Shown here: positions 28,001 to 36,766 of the stretch, in pieces
Layout of the letters: each line of letters starts with the position of its first letter
Position numbering within the stretch: position 1 is the first letter of the stretch
Assembly: GCF_004341825.1 (NCBI RefSeq)
Contig: NZ_SMAG01000002.1
Location: forward strand, 62,001-126,000
Source of the DNA: Hazenella coriacea
Lineage (GTDB): Bacteria; Bacillota; Bacilli; Thermoactinomycetales; Thermoactinomycetaceae
Length of the DNA stretch: 64,000 nucleotides
Direction: 5' to 3'
Notes under the pieces: generated by a model
Database searches by the model: none
Told to the model about the DNA's origin: nothing
What the model saw: only the letters and a program-made list of their open reading frames with translations
Position numbers and translations under genes: made by a program

Positions 28001-28029
28001 TTATTCACAAGTTATCCACATTATCCACA
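28001..28029. promoter_or_regulatory. Cluster of three DnaA boxes
   Basis: TTATTCACA (28001-28009, one mismatch), TTATCCACA (28012-28020) and TTATCCACA (28021-28029), all in one orientation, the last two abutting. They lie between the htrA terminator and the YyzF-like gene. Confidence 0.7.
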
Positions 28030-28035
28030 GGCTCC

Positions 28036-28069
28036 AAAAAAAGAAATTGCCCCGCTGAAGCGGAGCAAT
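28036..28069 (-). terminator. Terminator of htrA
   Basis: Read on the minus strand: TTGCTCCGC/GCGGGGCAA over TTCA, then TTTCTTTTTTT. Confidence 0.85.
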
Positions 28070-28077
28070 GATCAATC

Positions 28078-29253
28078 TTATTGATAACGCTTGGGCACTT
28101 CCGATAAGGTGAGTGTGGTTGTCATTTTTTTACCACTTCGATAAAAGGTAACAGTTACTTTGTCACCAATCTTTTTATTTTTATAAAGGTATTTTCTGAC
28201 TTCAGAGCTAGTTGTGATGTCTTGGTCATCTAAAGCAACGATTACATCTTTGGCACGCAACCCCGCAAAAGCCGCTGGAGTTCCTAAGTCAACTCCACGA
28301 ATGACCGCACCCCCTTGTAGATTTGGAGGGATATTTAGGTCTTCCCATACATATTGTGGGAGTTGGGCAAGATCCATCATGCTTACTCCTAAAAATGGGC
28401 GAGGAACATGACCGTGTTGGATTAAGTTTTGGATGATGGGGCGTGCTTCATTGACTGGTATTGCAAAGCCAAGACCTTCGACGCCTTGTTGAGCAATTTT
28501 TAAGCTATTGATGCCCACGACTTGACCTGCTACATTGATCAAAGCCCCACCACTGTTTCCAGGGTTAATGGCAGCGTCAGTCTGGATGACATCTGTGGCC
28601 ATATTTTCAGTAACACTGATCGAACGTTTGGGAGAGCTAATCACTCCGACTGTGACGGATTGCCCTAACCCTAAAGGATTACCAATCGCAATAGCTGGTT
28701 CCCCAGGTCTTAACATATCAGAGTTTCCAAAAGTAGCGACAGCAGAGACGTGTTGATCACTAATTTCTAGTATGGCAAGATCTGTATAGGGATCACTTCC
28801 CAGTACTTTGGCGTTAACTGTTCGATTTTTATTATCTTCGATTGGAAGAACGACACGGACTTGATTGCTTCCTTCAATCACATGATAGTTGGTAACGATT
28901 CTTGCTTTACCATTCCCTTTTTCAAAGATAATTCCTGACCCTGTTCCTCGTTGGACTTCTTCAGGATTAAAGGGATCTCCTGAGGTTCCTAAGTTAATAA
29001 TCCCTACCACTGCGGGTCTCGCTTGATCTACTGCTTCGGTGATTTGTGAATTCACTTTCACATTGGTGGTTTGCGGGGGAGTATTGATCGTATTGTCTTT
29101 TGGGGAAGGCATGTTGATCATCCCACTATTAAAAATTTGAGGGGCAATCAATAACACAATAAAGCCACCGCAGATTGCTGAAGTGATGGATAGTAGGATC
29201 AGTGATAGACGTTTTTTCGGTCGATGTGGAGATGGGTCATCATAAAATCCCAT
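28078..29253 (-). CDS. htrA: HtrA/DegP-like membrane serine protease
   Basis: 391 residues. One N-terminal membrane helix (about 17-37, LSLILLSITSAICGGFIVLLIA) leaves the protease outside the cell. The trypsin-like domain has His in TNYHVIEG, Asp in YTDLAILEI and Ser in INPGNSGGALI. A C-terminal PDZ domain follows (FLGVSMMDLAQ, AAFAGLRAKDVIVALDDQDI). It handles misfolded envelope proteins. It lies downstream of the wal genes, as yyxA does in Bacillus, but a small plus-strand gene separates it from yycJ. Confidence 0.94.
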   Translation of the reverse strand: MGFYDDPSPHRPKKRLSLILLSITSAICGGFIVLLIAPQIFNSGMINMPSPKDNTINTPPQTTNVKVNSQITEAVDQARPAVVGIINLGTSGDPFNPEEVQRGTGSGIIFEKGNGKARIVTNYHVIEGSNQVRVVLPIEDNKNRTVNAKVLGSDPYTDLAILEISDQHVSAVATFGNSDMLRPGEPAIAIGNPLGLGQSVTVGVISSPKRSISVTENMATDVIQTDAAINPGNSGGALINVAGQVVGINSLKIAQQGVEGLGFAIPVNEARPIIQNLIQHGHVPRPFLGVSMMDLAQLPQYVWEDLNIPPNLQGGAVIRGVDLGTPAAFAGLRAKDVIVALDDQDITTSSEVRKYLYKNKKIGDKVTVTFYRSGKKMTTTLTLSEVPKRYQ

Positions 29254-29550
29254 AAAAAGATCCCTCCTGTATGTAAAGTAACTGAGTCATTGAAAAGTTG
29301 TCGAGTGATTATGAATAAATATTGAAAGGGCTTCTCTTCTCTTTATACAACAAGTTTCACATAGTGATCTGTTAACATTATTTGAACAGCTTAAATGTAT
29401 TATACTAAAACATTCGTTAATTCTTAAGTGTATGTGGTTGAGTTTTGAAAATTTGTGAACCATCTACTTGGGAAAATAAGTATAAAAACTAGGGAAAGTG
29501 AAGAGAATAGTAGAAATATTATAGCATGGAGATCTCTAGGAGTGAGTGAA

Positions 29551-29796
29551 ATGGATCAGTATAATCGAATGTCAACTCCAGAGGTGGATCGTTTTCAGGA
29601 GTTGGATGTTGGAGCCCAATTGGCTGATATCAAATTGACGATCTATCAACAGAGTTTAATGTTAACTGCTTTAATCGACCTCTTAGTGTCAAAGGGGTAT
29701 TTACAACAGGAAGAACTCTCCTCCTTAGCCAAACGTTTAGATCATGATCTTCATGTCTCATTGGATGATGATTATTATGAGGAAAGTGATGAATAA
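29551..29796 (+). CDS. Hypothetical 81-residue protein
   Basis: Begins MDQYNRMSTPEVDRFQELD at ATG 29551 with TAGGAGTGAG upstream. The middle is a predicted amphipathic helix (QLADIKLTIYQQSLMLTALIDLLVSKGYL) and the tail is acidic (DDDYYEESDE). I recognise no family. It runs against the surrounding minus-strand operon and is followed by a strong bidirectional terminator. Confidence 0.6.
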   Translation: MDQYNRMSTPEVDRFQELDVGAQLADIKLTIYQQSLMLTALIDLLVSKGYLQQEELSSLAKRLDHDLHVSLDDDYYEESDE

Positions 29797-29840
29797 AAAA
29801 GAGTAGCTCATGGAAGAGCCCATGAGCTACTCTAATTTTT
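29794..29840. terminator. Strong bidirectional terminator
   Basis: GAGTAGCTCATGG and CCATGAGCTACTC form a perfect 13-bp stem, with A-run before and T-run after, serving the 29551 gene and yycJ. Confidence 0.92.
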
Positions 29841-30632
29841 TAGTTTTACTTTTTTTAGAGGAGTAGGGCGGTCATCATAGGTAGCCCAAAGATGAACATC
29901 TCTACCTACTTTCATCCCTGTTTCCTCTAGGATATTCTTTACCGTCAAATGTGCTAGTTCACTAATATTATTATCTTTACTGAGATGAGCTAAATAAATA
30001 TGCTCTCCGATTCCTTTGACGATCTCCGTTAATGCTGCACCTGAGTCCTCATTGGAAAGATGGCCAACATCGCTTAAAATTCTACGCTTGACATTCCACG
30101 GATAGGCTCCCATTCGTAACATTTCCACATCATGATTACTTTCCCAGATGAGCGTATCTACACCTGTCACTTGATCGACAATTCGTTGATTGACATAGCC
30201 TAGATCGGTACAGATCGCTAACCTTTCTTCTCCCTGACCAAAGAAGAAGCCCATCGGTTCGGCGGCATCATGGGAAATAGGGATGGACTCAATGTGGATA
30301 TCGTGAAAATCGAGAGAAGCACCTGTTTCAAAGATATTTTGGACTTCTTCAGGGATTTGCCCCACACTTGTGGGCAAGTTGGACCAAGTAGCTTCATTCA
30401 TATAAATCGGTATTTGATAACGGCGAGACATGACTCCTAAGCCACGTACATGGTCAATATGTTCGTGGGAGACGAAGATCGCAGAGATGGTTGAGGCATC
30501 CACGCCGATCTGTTGCAAGCGATTTTCTAATTGTTTTCCACTGAGTCCAACATCCACTAAAATCCTTGTCTGCTCGGTTTCAATAAACAGGGAGTTCCCT
30601 GTACTTCCGCTAGCTAACACGCTAAATTTCAT
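29832..30632 (-). CDS. yycJ: MBL-fold hydrolase YycJ/WalJ
   Basis: 266 residues. Metallo-beta-lactamase fold with the metal motif SHEHIDHVRG (HxHxDH), SHDAAEP and a DLGY metal Asp. Bacillus WalJ is an exonuclease-type member of the wal operon linked to replication/division coordination. AAAGGAAAG precedes the ATG. Copy B of the MITE-like repeat separates it from yycI. Confidence 0.92.
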   Translation of the reverse strand: MKFSVLASGSTGNSLFIETEQTRILVDVGLSGKQLENRLQQIGVDASTISAIFVSHEHIDHVRGLGVMSRRYQIPIYMNEATWSNLPTSVGQIPEEVQNIFETGASLDFHDIHIESIPISHDAAEPMGFFFGQGEERLAICTDLGYVNQRIVDQVTGVDTLIWESNHDVEMLRMGAYPWNVKRRILSDVGHLSNEDSGAALTEIVKGIGEHIYLAHLSKDNNISELAHLTVKNILEETGMKVGRDVHLWATYDDRPTPLKKVKLKN

Positions 30633-30661
30633 GGGTATTTCTTTCCTTTGTTTGATTTATT

Positions 30662-30802
30662 CCTCTATATGAGCATTTTATCTAGATCCCGTCGGGTCGT
30701 TGTTTCTCTGTCTCACTCCCGGATCGGATCCGCAAAAGTCGTTCGTTAAAGAATCATCTCCCCTCCTAGGTTCCCATTCAAGTGGTTTTACTCAAGTCGA
30801 GT
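30662..30802 (+). mobile_element. MITE-like repeat, copy B, inside the wal operon
   Basis: 141 bp. Left end CCTCTATATGAGCA, right end TACTCAAGTCGAGT, same orientation as copy A, core CCCGTCGGGTCG and CGGATCCGC intact, with a ~35-bp deletion near the right end. It fills the gap between the yycI stop and yycJ start almost completely. Confidence 0.8.
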
Positions 30803-30808
30803 TATTCT

Positions 30809-31552
30809 TTAATCGGAACTAATCTCCACATTATCATCAGCAGTCTTAGCGGTTGCATTCACATCGATCATTTGATTGTTGATATAAAAGCGCCAATGTG
30901 GAACCAAGATATAGTCTTCATTGGCATAGTAGACTTTCGCTTTGTAACCTAATTGGATTGCATGAATCTTAGAGTTTTTATCTACTTCACCGCTTGTAAT
31001 CAATCGATATAAAGCATTGTTAAGAGGGACCACTTTTTCTGCTGGAGTTTGAGTGGGTTTAAAATGAATGATCCGTACCGATTGGATCTGATTACCAGAT
31101 AAATAAACTTCTAATTTGCCATCAAAAAAAGGTTTTCCATCAAGCATTTGTAGATAAACTCTCTTGTTTTTTTCGATCGAGTGATGAGTTGAGAGTTGAT
31201 AGTCAGTAAAATAAGGGACCTCTTTTTGCAAAAGCTTGTCTAACTCTTTTGGATCCTTAAATGGTATTTGAAAAGTTTTTTGGTAGACTCCTTGTGCATC
31301 CTTTTTCCAGTCTTCAGGTAGAGAAGTATGGACTGCCTTATAAAAATGGGCACTAGATGGTTCATCGGGCCTAGAAGCTACCAGTTGAATTTGATTATCT
31401 TTGAGAAGATTGTTGATCTCGGAATTAGTCAATTTGTCATTTCCGAGAGAACGTGATCTTTGCTCAATTGCTTGATTTAATTGTGCAGCCAAGAACAGAT
31501 TCAAAATGATAAAAGCTACGATTAATATGTTTTTTGCGCGACTCCAGTCCAT
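30809..31552 (-). CDS. yycI: WalK regulator YycI/WalI
   Basis: 247 residues. One N-terminal membrane helix (KNILIVAFIILNLFLAAQL) then an extracellular region of the two-component-regulator YycI fold. Forms a membrane complex with WalK and YycH that tunes its activity. Begins MDWSRAKNILIV, the usual start. It lies four bases from the yycH stop. Confidence 0.9.
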   Translation of the reverse strand: MDWSRAKNILIVAFIILNLFLAAQLNQAIEQRSRSLGNDKLTNSEINNLLKDNQIQLVASRPDEPSSAHFYKAVHTSLPEDWKKDAQGVYQKTFQIPFKDPKELDKLLQKEVPYFTDYQLSTHHSIEKNKRVYLQMLDGKPFFDGKLEVYLSGNQIQSVRIIHFKPTQTPAEKVVPLNNALYRLITSGEVDKNSKIHAIQLGYKAKVYYANEDYILVPHWRFYINNQMIDVNATAKTADDNVEISSD

Positions 31553-31555
31553 ATG

Positions 31556-32959
31556 TCAGCCTCCCCGTTTACTGGAGGAGTTGAAAAAGAATGGGGAATC
31601 TTGGGTATTGGTATAGATTACCCAAACTGGTTCCAGCTTTACCTGATTGTCTTTGTTCATAAAATGGGCTTGATACCCCGGAAGCACACGTTCTATCGAC
31701 TTTAGAGGAACTTTCTTTTCTTTCAGGCTTTGGAGTAATTCATTCTTACTAGGTAATTGACTAGCAGTAAGAGTAGGCTCCCCTTTTAAATAGTACAAGG
31801 AGCGACTATATTTACTCACTCCATTTGTCCCAGATCGTAAGTGGATTTGGTCTAAGTGGACAACTGAATCGATGGATGATGATTTCCAATAGATTGGATA
31901 ACCTAGTACAAATAAACGAAAGGTATATTGATTGTAGTCTTCGGGATCAAGCGTTACTTTATCTAATAGATAGTTTCCAGACCATCCACGATGCCGTTGC
32001 ATAAAGTTATTTACCTGAATCAATTCATCACCGATTGGCACAACATTAAGCTGAGATTTGCTACGTGCGTCATTGTATACCATGAAATTGCCATCTTTAT
32101 ACGATGTGAGCAATTGATCATTGTACATATAAACAGATTCATTTTTATTTAGCAAAATAGGCTCCAAACCTGGGTCACGGAAAAGCCATTGTTGCATATG
32201 ATCGATTTCATATTTTCCTGTACTATAAACCGCTTCGTTGACCGCTAACGGTTGCTCAGGTATATAGAAGACTCGCGAAAAAGGAACATTTTCTGGAGTA
32301 GCTTCCCAAGGGAGCTTTCCATCACTGGATACGAGTGACAATTGAACGGTTGACTTTTGATTTGCGTCTACGAAGAGTTGTTCAAGCTTCGAATCTTCAT
32401 ATTCTACTTTTGCTTGTACAATCTTTTGTTCTTGGTCTGAAATAAACCATACATGAAGTAATTGAGACTGCGGGTCGATAAAGAAACAAATCCGACTAAT
32501 CTGGTTGAGGCGATTCAAGACAGCGTCTTGTCTTAATGAGTCTTTAAAATATGGATCTAGTACACTGAGGGATTGATCATGAGTAAATAGAAATTCAACC
32601 CCCATGGACTGCTGGTAAAGTTTTTTCCAATCTTCGGGTGAAGGTTGGATGAAGGTGGTATCACGAAGTTTAGCTTCGCGGATCGTATCAAGCAATTGTT
32701 CATAGGTTGAGTTCTCTGGTAAAAGCCAACTAGTTTTAGTAGGGTGATGGACGATCATTTGAAAGGGTGAGATAAGCTGATAAATAGACTTTTGATTATA
32801 TTTACCATCGTCAAAAGGATAAGGAGGTAATGGATATTCTGGTTTATTCCCTTTGTACGTTGGAGCACTGTACCAGAGAAAACCAGATAACACAAAACTG
32901 AGGATCACAAGTGAGACTAGTGTGACAGATTTGATGTGTTCGATCCATTTTTCATTCAT
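31556..32959 (-). CDS. yycH: WalK regulator YycH/WalH
   Basis: 467 residues. One N-terminal membrane helix (SVTLVSLVILSFVLSGFLWY) followed by a large external domain. With YycI it modulates WalK. The ATG overlaps the walK stop (ATGA). Sequence is weakly conserved in the family; the assignment rests on topology, length and operon position. Confidence 0.9.
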   Translation of the reverse strand: MNEKWIEHIKSVTLVSLVILSFVLSGFLWYSAPTYKGNKPEYPLPPYPFDDGKYNQKSIYQLISPFQMIVHHPTKTSWLLPENSTYEQLLDTIREAKLRDTTFIQPSPEDWKKLYQQSMGVEFLFTHDQSLSVLDPYFKDSLRQDAVLNRLNQISRICFFIDPQSQLLHVWFISDQEQKIVQAKVEYEDSKLEQLFVDANQKSTVQLSLVSSDGKLPWEATPENVPFSRVFYIPEQPLAVNEAVYSTGKYEIDHMQQWLFRDPGLEPILLNKNESVYMYNDQLLTSYKDGNFMVYNDARSKSQLNVVPIGDELIQVNNFMQRHRGWSGNYLLDKVTLDPEDYNQYTFRLFVLGYPIYWKSSSIDSVVHLDQIHLRSGTNGVSKYSRSLYYLKGEPTLTASQLPSKNELLQSLKEKKVPLKSIERVLPGYQAHFMNKDNQVKLEPVWVIYTNTQDSPFFFNSSSKRGG

Positions 32960-34764
32960 GAGCGGACCTCCAGATTATAGGGAGGGAGAGTAAAAGTGAC
33001 TGTTGTCCCTTTTCGGTAAACACTATCAATTTTAATGTCCCCTTTATGTGCATCAATGATTTCCTTTGCGATGGCTAGACCTAATCCAGTTCCTCCTAAA
33101 CTTCGAGAGCGTGCTTTATCTACACGATAAAAGCGTTCAAATATCCTACTTAAATCTTTCTTGGGAATTCCGATTCCAGTATCCGAGATCGAGATCTCAA
33201 TCATCCCATCAGTAGGGAGTGGGTGGGCACTTACGGTGACGCCTCCTTCTGAGGTGTGTTTCACCGCATTGGAGATCAGGTTGTCCAATACTTGATCCAT
33301 TTTATCACGGTCTACCCAAACTTTGGGTAAGCTTTCAGAGAGTTGCAAGCTGAATTGAATCCCTTTCTGCTTACATTGAATAGAGAAACGATCGGCTGCA
33401 TCTTCAAGGATATCTTCCACATAGGTTGCTTTTTTATTAAAATGCGATTGCTTGGCATCTAAGCGGGATAGTTGTAACAAATCATGGATTAGACGAGTCA
33501 TGCGATCTGCTTCTTGCTGGGTGACCCGTAAAAAGCGAGTCGCTAATTCAGGCTCATGAATGGCTCCATCATCTAAAGCTTCGAGATAGCTTTTGATTGT
33601 GGTGAGGGGTGTGCGTAATTCATGAGAAACATTGGCTACAAATTCTTTTCGTTGCCGGTCTAACTTCTCTTGTTCAGTTACATCCTCAAGAACTGCTACC
33701 ATTCCAATTGTATCATGTCCATGAATTCGAATCGGTGTAAAGGTGACTTTAATAATGGTATAAGCTTCTGGATCATCGCTATTCAGTTCAATAAATGTCT
33801 GTCGTTCTTCCAACAGTGGAAAATGAATCGGATCTGTAAGCTTTAAAATGGTGTTGATCGATTCTCCTAATTCAATCGAATGATCTAATAGATTTTCTGC
33901 CCAACGGTTTTTAACAATAACCTTTCCCGAGCGATCTGTAGCAATCACTCCGTCGCTCATATTGGCAAGGACAGTTTCTAACTTCTCCTTTTCTTCTTCT
34001 TTTTGTGCCAGTGCCATTCGTAAGTGAGAAGCAAGGTGATTAAATGCCATTCCGAGTCGCCCGATCTCATCCCCGCTTCGAACATCTACTTGTCGATCGA
34101 AATCTCCCGCTGCCATAGCAGTGGCCTGTTCGGTAACTTCTTTAACTGGAATGGTAATCGTTCGGGCTAAAATGACCACAAGTATACAAGTGATCACCAA
34201 TGCTGCTATGGTGATTTGGATCAAGATTTTACTAATACCCCTGATGTTGCTATATGTCTCTTGAAGAGATGCTTCAACGCTGATATATCCAATGATATTT
34301 CCGTTTTTCTTCAGGGGTAGATTATAAAGTAAATAATCCCTATCATTATCGCTTCGAACGATGAGGGATTCTGCCATGGAGTTGGGTTGATCAAAAATAA
34401 AGCGGTTGTTTTTAATCAATTCTTCTTTTTTGGTACTTGCTAGGATAAAAGCTTTATCATCAATAATTCGCACTGTGGAGCGGTCGGGTCCTTTCATATT
34501 TAGATACACATACTGTTTGAGAATTTCTGCAAGCTGCTCTCCTTTGGTCTCATCGTCTAAAGGTTGGGAGAGCACTTCTTGGACTTTGTTCTGCATTAGA
34601 TTCGACTGTGCCTCTAAATTATTTCTGAGTGTTAACTTGTAGTAATCTTCCAATTGGCGAATAAAATAGACCCCGATTAACTCCATCGCAATGATAATCA
34701 GGAGAATGAAGATAACCACAAGTTTCCACTGTACGCTGTTTAAGGATTGAACCCATTTTTTCAT
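32956..34764 (-). CDS. walK: Essential sensor histidine kinase WalK (YycG)
   Basis: About 602 residues. Two membrane helices (near 14-34 and 180-200) flank an external PAS-like domain. Then come HAMP (RTITIPVKEVTEQATAMAAGDFDRQV), PAS (EKLETVLANMSDGVIATDRSG), HisKA with SHELRTPLTTIKSYLEAL, and an ATPase domain with DNLISNAVKHT, DTGIGIPKKDL and GGTGLGLAIAKEI. Controls WalR and so cell-wall hydrolases. MKKWVQSLN at 34764 is chosen because it aligns with Bacillus WalK; an upstream ATG at 34779 overlaps walR. Confidence 0.95.
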   Translation of the reverse strand: MKKWVQSLNSVQWKLVVIFILLIIIAMELIGVYFIRQLEDYYKLTLRNNLEAQSNLMQNKVQEVLSQPLDDETKGEQLAEILKQYVYLNMKGPDRSTVRIIDDKAFILASTKKEELIKNNRFIFDQPNSMAESLIVRSDNDRDYLLYNLPLKKNGNIIGYISVEASLQETYSNIRGISKILIQITIAALVITCILVVILARTITIPVKEVTEQATAMAAGDFDRQVDVRSGDEIGRLGMAFNHLASHLRMALAQKEEEKEKLETVLANMSDGVIATDRSGKVIVKNRWAENLLDHSIELGESINTILKLTDPIHFPLLEERQTFIELNSDDPEAYTIIKVTFTPIRIHGHDTIGMVAVLEDVTEQEKLDRQRKEFVANVSHELRTPLTTIKSYLEALDDGAIHEPELATRFLRVTQQEADRMTRLIHDLLQLSRLDAKQSHFNKKATYVEDILEDAADRFSIQCKQKGIQFSLQLSESLPKVWVDRDKMDQVLDNLISNAVKHTSEGGVTVSAHPLPTDGMIEISISDTGIGIPKKDLSRIFERFYRVDKARSRSLGGTGLGLAIAKEIIDAHKGDIKIDSVYRKGTTVTFTLPPYNLEVRS

Positions 34765-34768
34765 TTGA

Positions 34769-35485
34769 TCACCGTTCATTTAAAGGATCTCGCATGGTGT
34801 AACCAATGCCCCGACGTGTGATGATATACTTTGGAGCTCCTGGATCATCTTCGATTTTCTCACGCAGTCGTCGAATCGCCACATCGACGGTGCGGACATC
34901 GCCAAAATAGTCATAACCCCAAACAGATTGAAGAAGGTGCTCACGTGTGAGAACTTGGTTGACATGTTTGGCGAGGTTTAACAATAAATCAAATTCTTTG
35001 TGGGTCAGATCAATCGTCTTTCCTCGTTTCGTTACCACAAAGCTATTGGCATCAATGGAAAGCTCTCCCACCGTTAACGAGTTTTTATTTTTAGCTTCTA
35101 AAGTGGTTGGCTCATTTTGCGTTTGAATTCGACGGAGATTGGCTTTGATTCGAGCTAATAGTTCCCGGTTACTAAACGGTTTCGTAACATAATCATCAGC
35201 CCCGATCTCCAGACCGAGAACTTTATCCAATTCTGAGTCTTTGGCTGTGAGCATGATAATAGGAAATTGGTGGTGTTGACGAACTCTTCGACACACCTCA
35301 ATCCCATCTGCTCCTGGCAACATGAGATCGAGCAACATCAGATCAGGGGGTGAGGACAGGACGCTTTCAATTGCTTCACTCCCGTCATGAATACAATCTA
35401 CCTGATAACCTTCTTTTTCAAGATTAAATTTAATAATATCAGCAATCGGTTTTTCATCTTCTACTACAAGGATTTTCGAGCTCAC
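34769..35485 (-). CDS. walR: Essential response regulator WalR (YycF)
   Basis: 238 residues. Receiver domain with acidic pocket VEDEKP, phospho-acceptor Asp in [17 protein letters not shown] and TKPF. The C-terminal OmpR-type winged helix includes [26 protein letters not shown] and [16 protein letters not shown] 35485 is chosen because GAAGGAGG lies nine bases upstream and the protein then begins [13 protein letters not shown]. Master regulator of wall metabolism, first gene of the operon. Confidence 0.96.
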   Translation of the reverse strand: MSSKILVVEDEKPIADIIKFNLEKEGYQVDCIHDGSEAIESVLSSPPDLMLLDLMLPGADGIEVCRRVRQHHQFPIIMLTAKDSELDKVLGLEIGADDYVTKPFSNRELLARIKANLRRIQTQNEPTTLEAKNKNSLTVGELSIDANSFVVTKRGKTIDLTHKEFDLLLNLAKHVNQVLTREHLLQSVWGYDYFGDVRTVDVAIRRLREKIEDDPGAPKYIITRRGIGYTMRDPLNER

Positions 35486-35617
35486 CAAAAGAACCTCCTT
35501 CTTTGTTATGAGAAGTGATTTGATCATGATGATGACAAGTGTTGCAACAGCCTGATATAGATGGAACTATTCTCCCATACTCTGAAGAGAGAGACAAGGT
35601 TTAACCAGTTAATCTTC

Positions 35618-35694
35618 TCGACTTGAGCAAAACCACTTACATGACGACCTGACGGATTTGGATCCATATGTGATTTAAAATACTTATATAGAGT
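35618..35694 (-). mobile_element. MITE-like repeat, copy C, internally deleted
   Basis: 77 bp, opposite orientation to copies A and B. Both ends are kept (TCGACTTGAGCA at one side, TACTTATATAGAGT at the other) with the CCGTCAGGTCG core, but the middle is lost. It lies upstream of walR. Confidence 0.65.
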
Positions 35695-35795
35695 AATCTT
35701 CTTAGATCATAGAGAAAAGAAAAATTAGGCACTCTAAACGTCTTCATTCCACGCAGAAACGAATAAGATATATCAAATTAAAGGAGGATTGTGGA

Positions 35796-36551
35796 ATGGG
35801 GATTATCCGCCCTTATCAACAAATTGCAAGTAAACATTTGAAGACACAAGTATTAGAAAAGAACATGAAGATTCGCCCCTATCTCCCTGCAACCATCTGG
35901 TATCATTCACAAGGTTTACACCAGATGTTATCTCGATTTGGTAGTGTATTCATCAAACCAGATAAAGGTGGAGGTGGAGGTGGAGCAATCAAGCTGACGC
36001 TCTTACAAAGAGGTAAAATCGCATGTCAAAACCTTTACTCCAAAAAGATATTACCTTCCTATGAAGTTGAACATTGGGTAACAAAGAGAATGAACCCCAA
36101 AAGGAAATATTTGATTCAACAAGGCATTGATTTAGCCCTTATTCAAGGACGCCCCTTTGATTTACGTGTGAATATGCAAAAACCAGAAAAAAATTGGTTA
36201 ATCACAGGAATGTGTGCTAAAATAGCAGCTCCAGGAAAGATTGTGACAAATCATTGTCAAGGTGGAAAGCCAGTCCATGTAGAAAAGGCCTTTTTAGCAG
36301 TGTCTAATCAGGATGATTACAAAGCAAAATCGTTACACATAGAATTATATACTCTTTCCAAAGAAATCGCTAAAACATTAAACCATCGTTTTACCAGTTT
36401 AAAAGAATTAGGGATCGATGTAGGGATCGATAAAAATAACAAGATATGGATATTTGAAGTGAATACACGCCCGGATTTCAAAATGTTTCGAGACTTATCA
36501 GATAAACGGATTTATCGAAATATCATGAAAATACACAGGAGAATTGTGTAG
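35796..36551 (+). CDS. YheC/YheD-type spore coat-associated ATP-grasp protein
   Basis: 251 residues. ATP-grasp elements are visible: GSVFIKPDKGGGGGGAIKL, YLIQQGIDLALIQGRPFDLRVNMQK and WIFEVNTRPDF. In spore formers the YheC/YheD family is coat-associated with unknown substrate. At 251 residues it is shorter than many YheC/D proteins (about 350-450), so it is probably the catalytic core only. AAAGGAGG precedes the ATG. Confidence 0.85.
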   Translation: MGIIRPYQQIASKHLKTQVLEKNMKIRPYLPATIWYHSQGLHQMLSRFGSVFIKPDKGGGGGGAIKLTLLQRGKIACQNLYSKKILPSYEVEHWVTKRMNPKRKYLIQQGIDLALIQGRPFDLRVNMQKPEKNWLITGMCAKIAAPGKIVTNHCQGGKPVHVEKAFLAVSNQDDYKAKSLHIELYTLSKEIAKTLNHRFTSLKELGIDVGIDKNNKIWIFEVNTRPDFKMFRDLSDKRIYRNIMKIHRRIV

Positions 36552-36618
36552 TCTTTTTAATTGATTTATAAAAATAATAATATTTTTAGTTTTGGTTTAT
36601 TGTTCTTAAAATAATTTC

Positions 36619-36642
36619 AACATGCTCTGAGCATGTTTTTTT
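36619..36642 (+). terminator. Terminator between the ATP-grasp and RHH-like genes
   Basis: CATGC/GCATG stem within AACATGCTCTGAGCATG then seven T. Confidence 0.75.
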
Positions 36643-36766
36643 CGTTTCCGAGCATATATAACAGGATTCGACAAAGTATTCGGTTGACGGGATGAATTAG
36701 AAACTGTTACCATTAATATTAATTCGAGTAATTTAAAATTTTTTAATACAATTCGGAGGTGGAACT

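Noticed and set aside
34937-34955. CTCACGTGTGAG palindrome in walR as a third parS
   Set aside because: Only the CACGTG core matches; flanks differ from TGTTTCACGTGAAACA at several positions.
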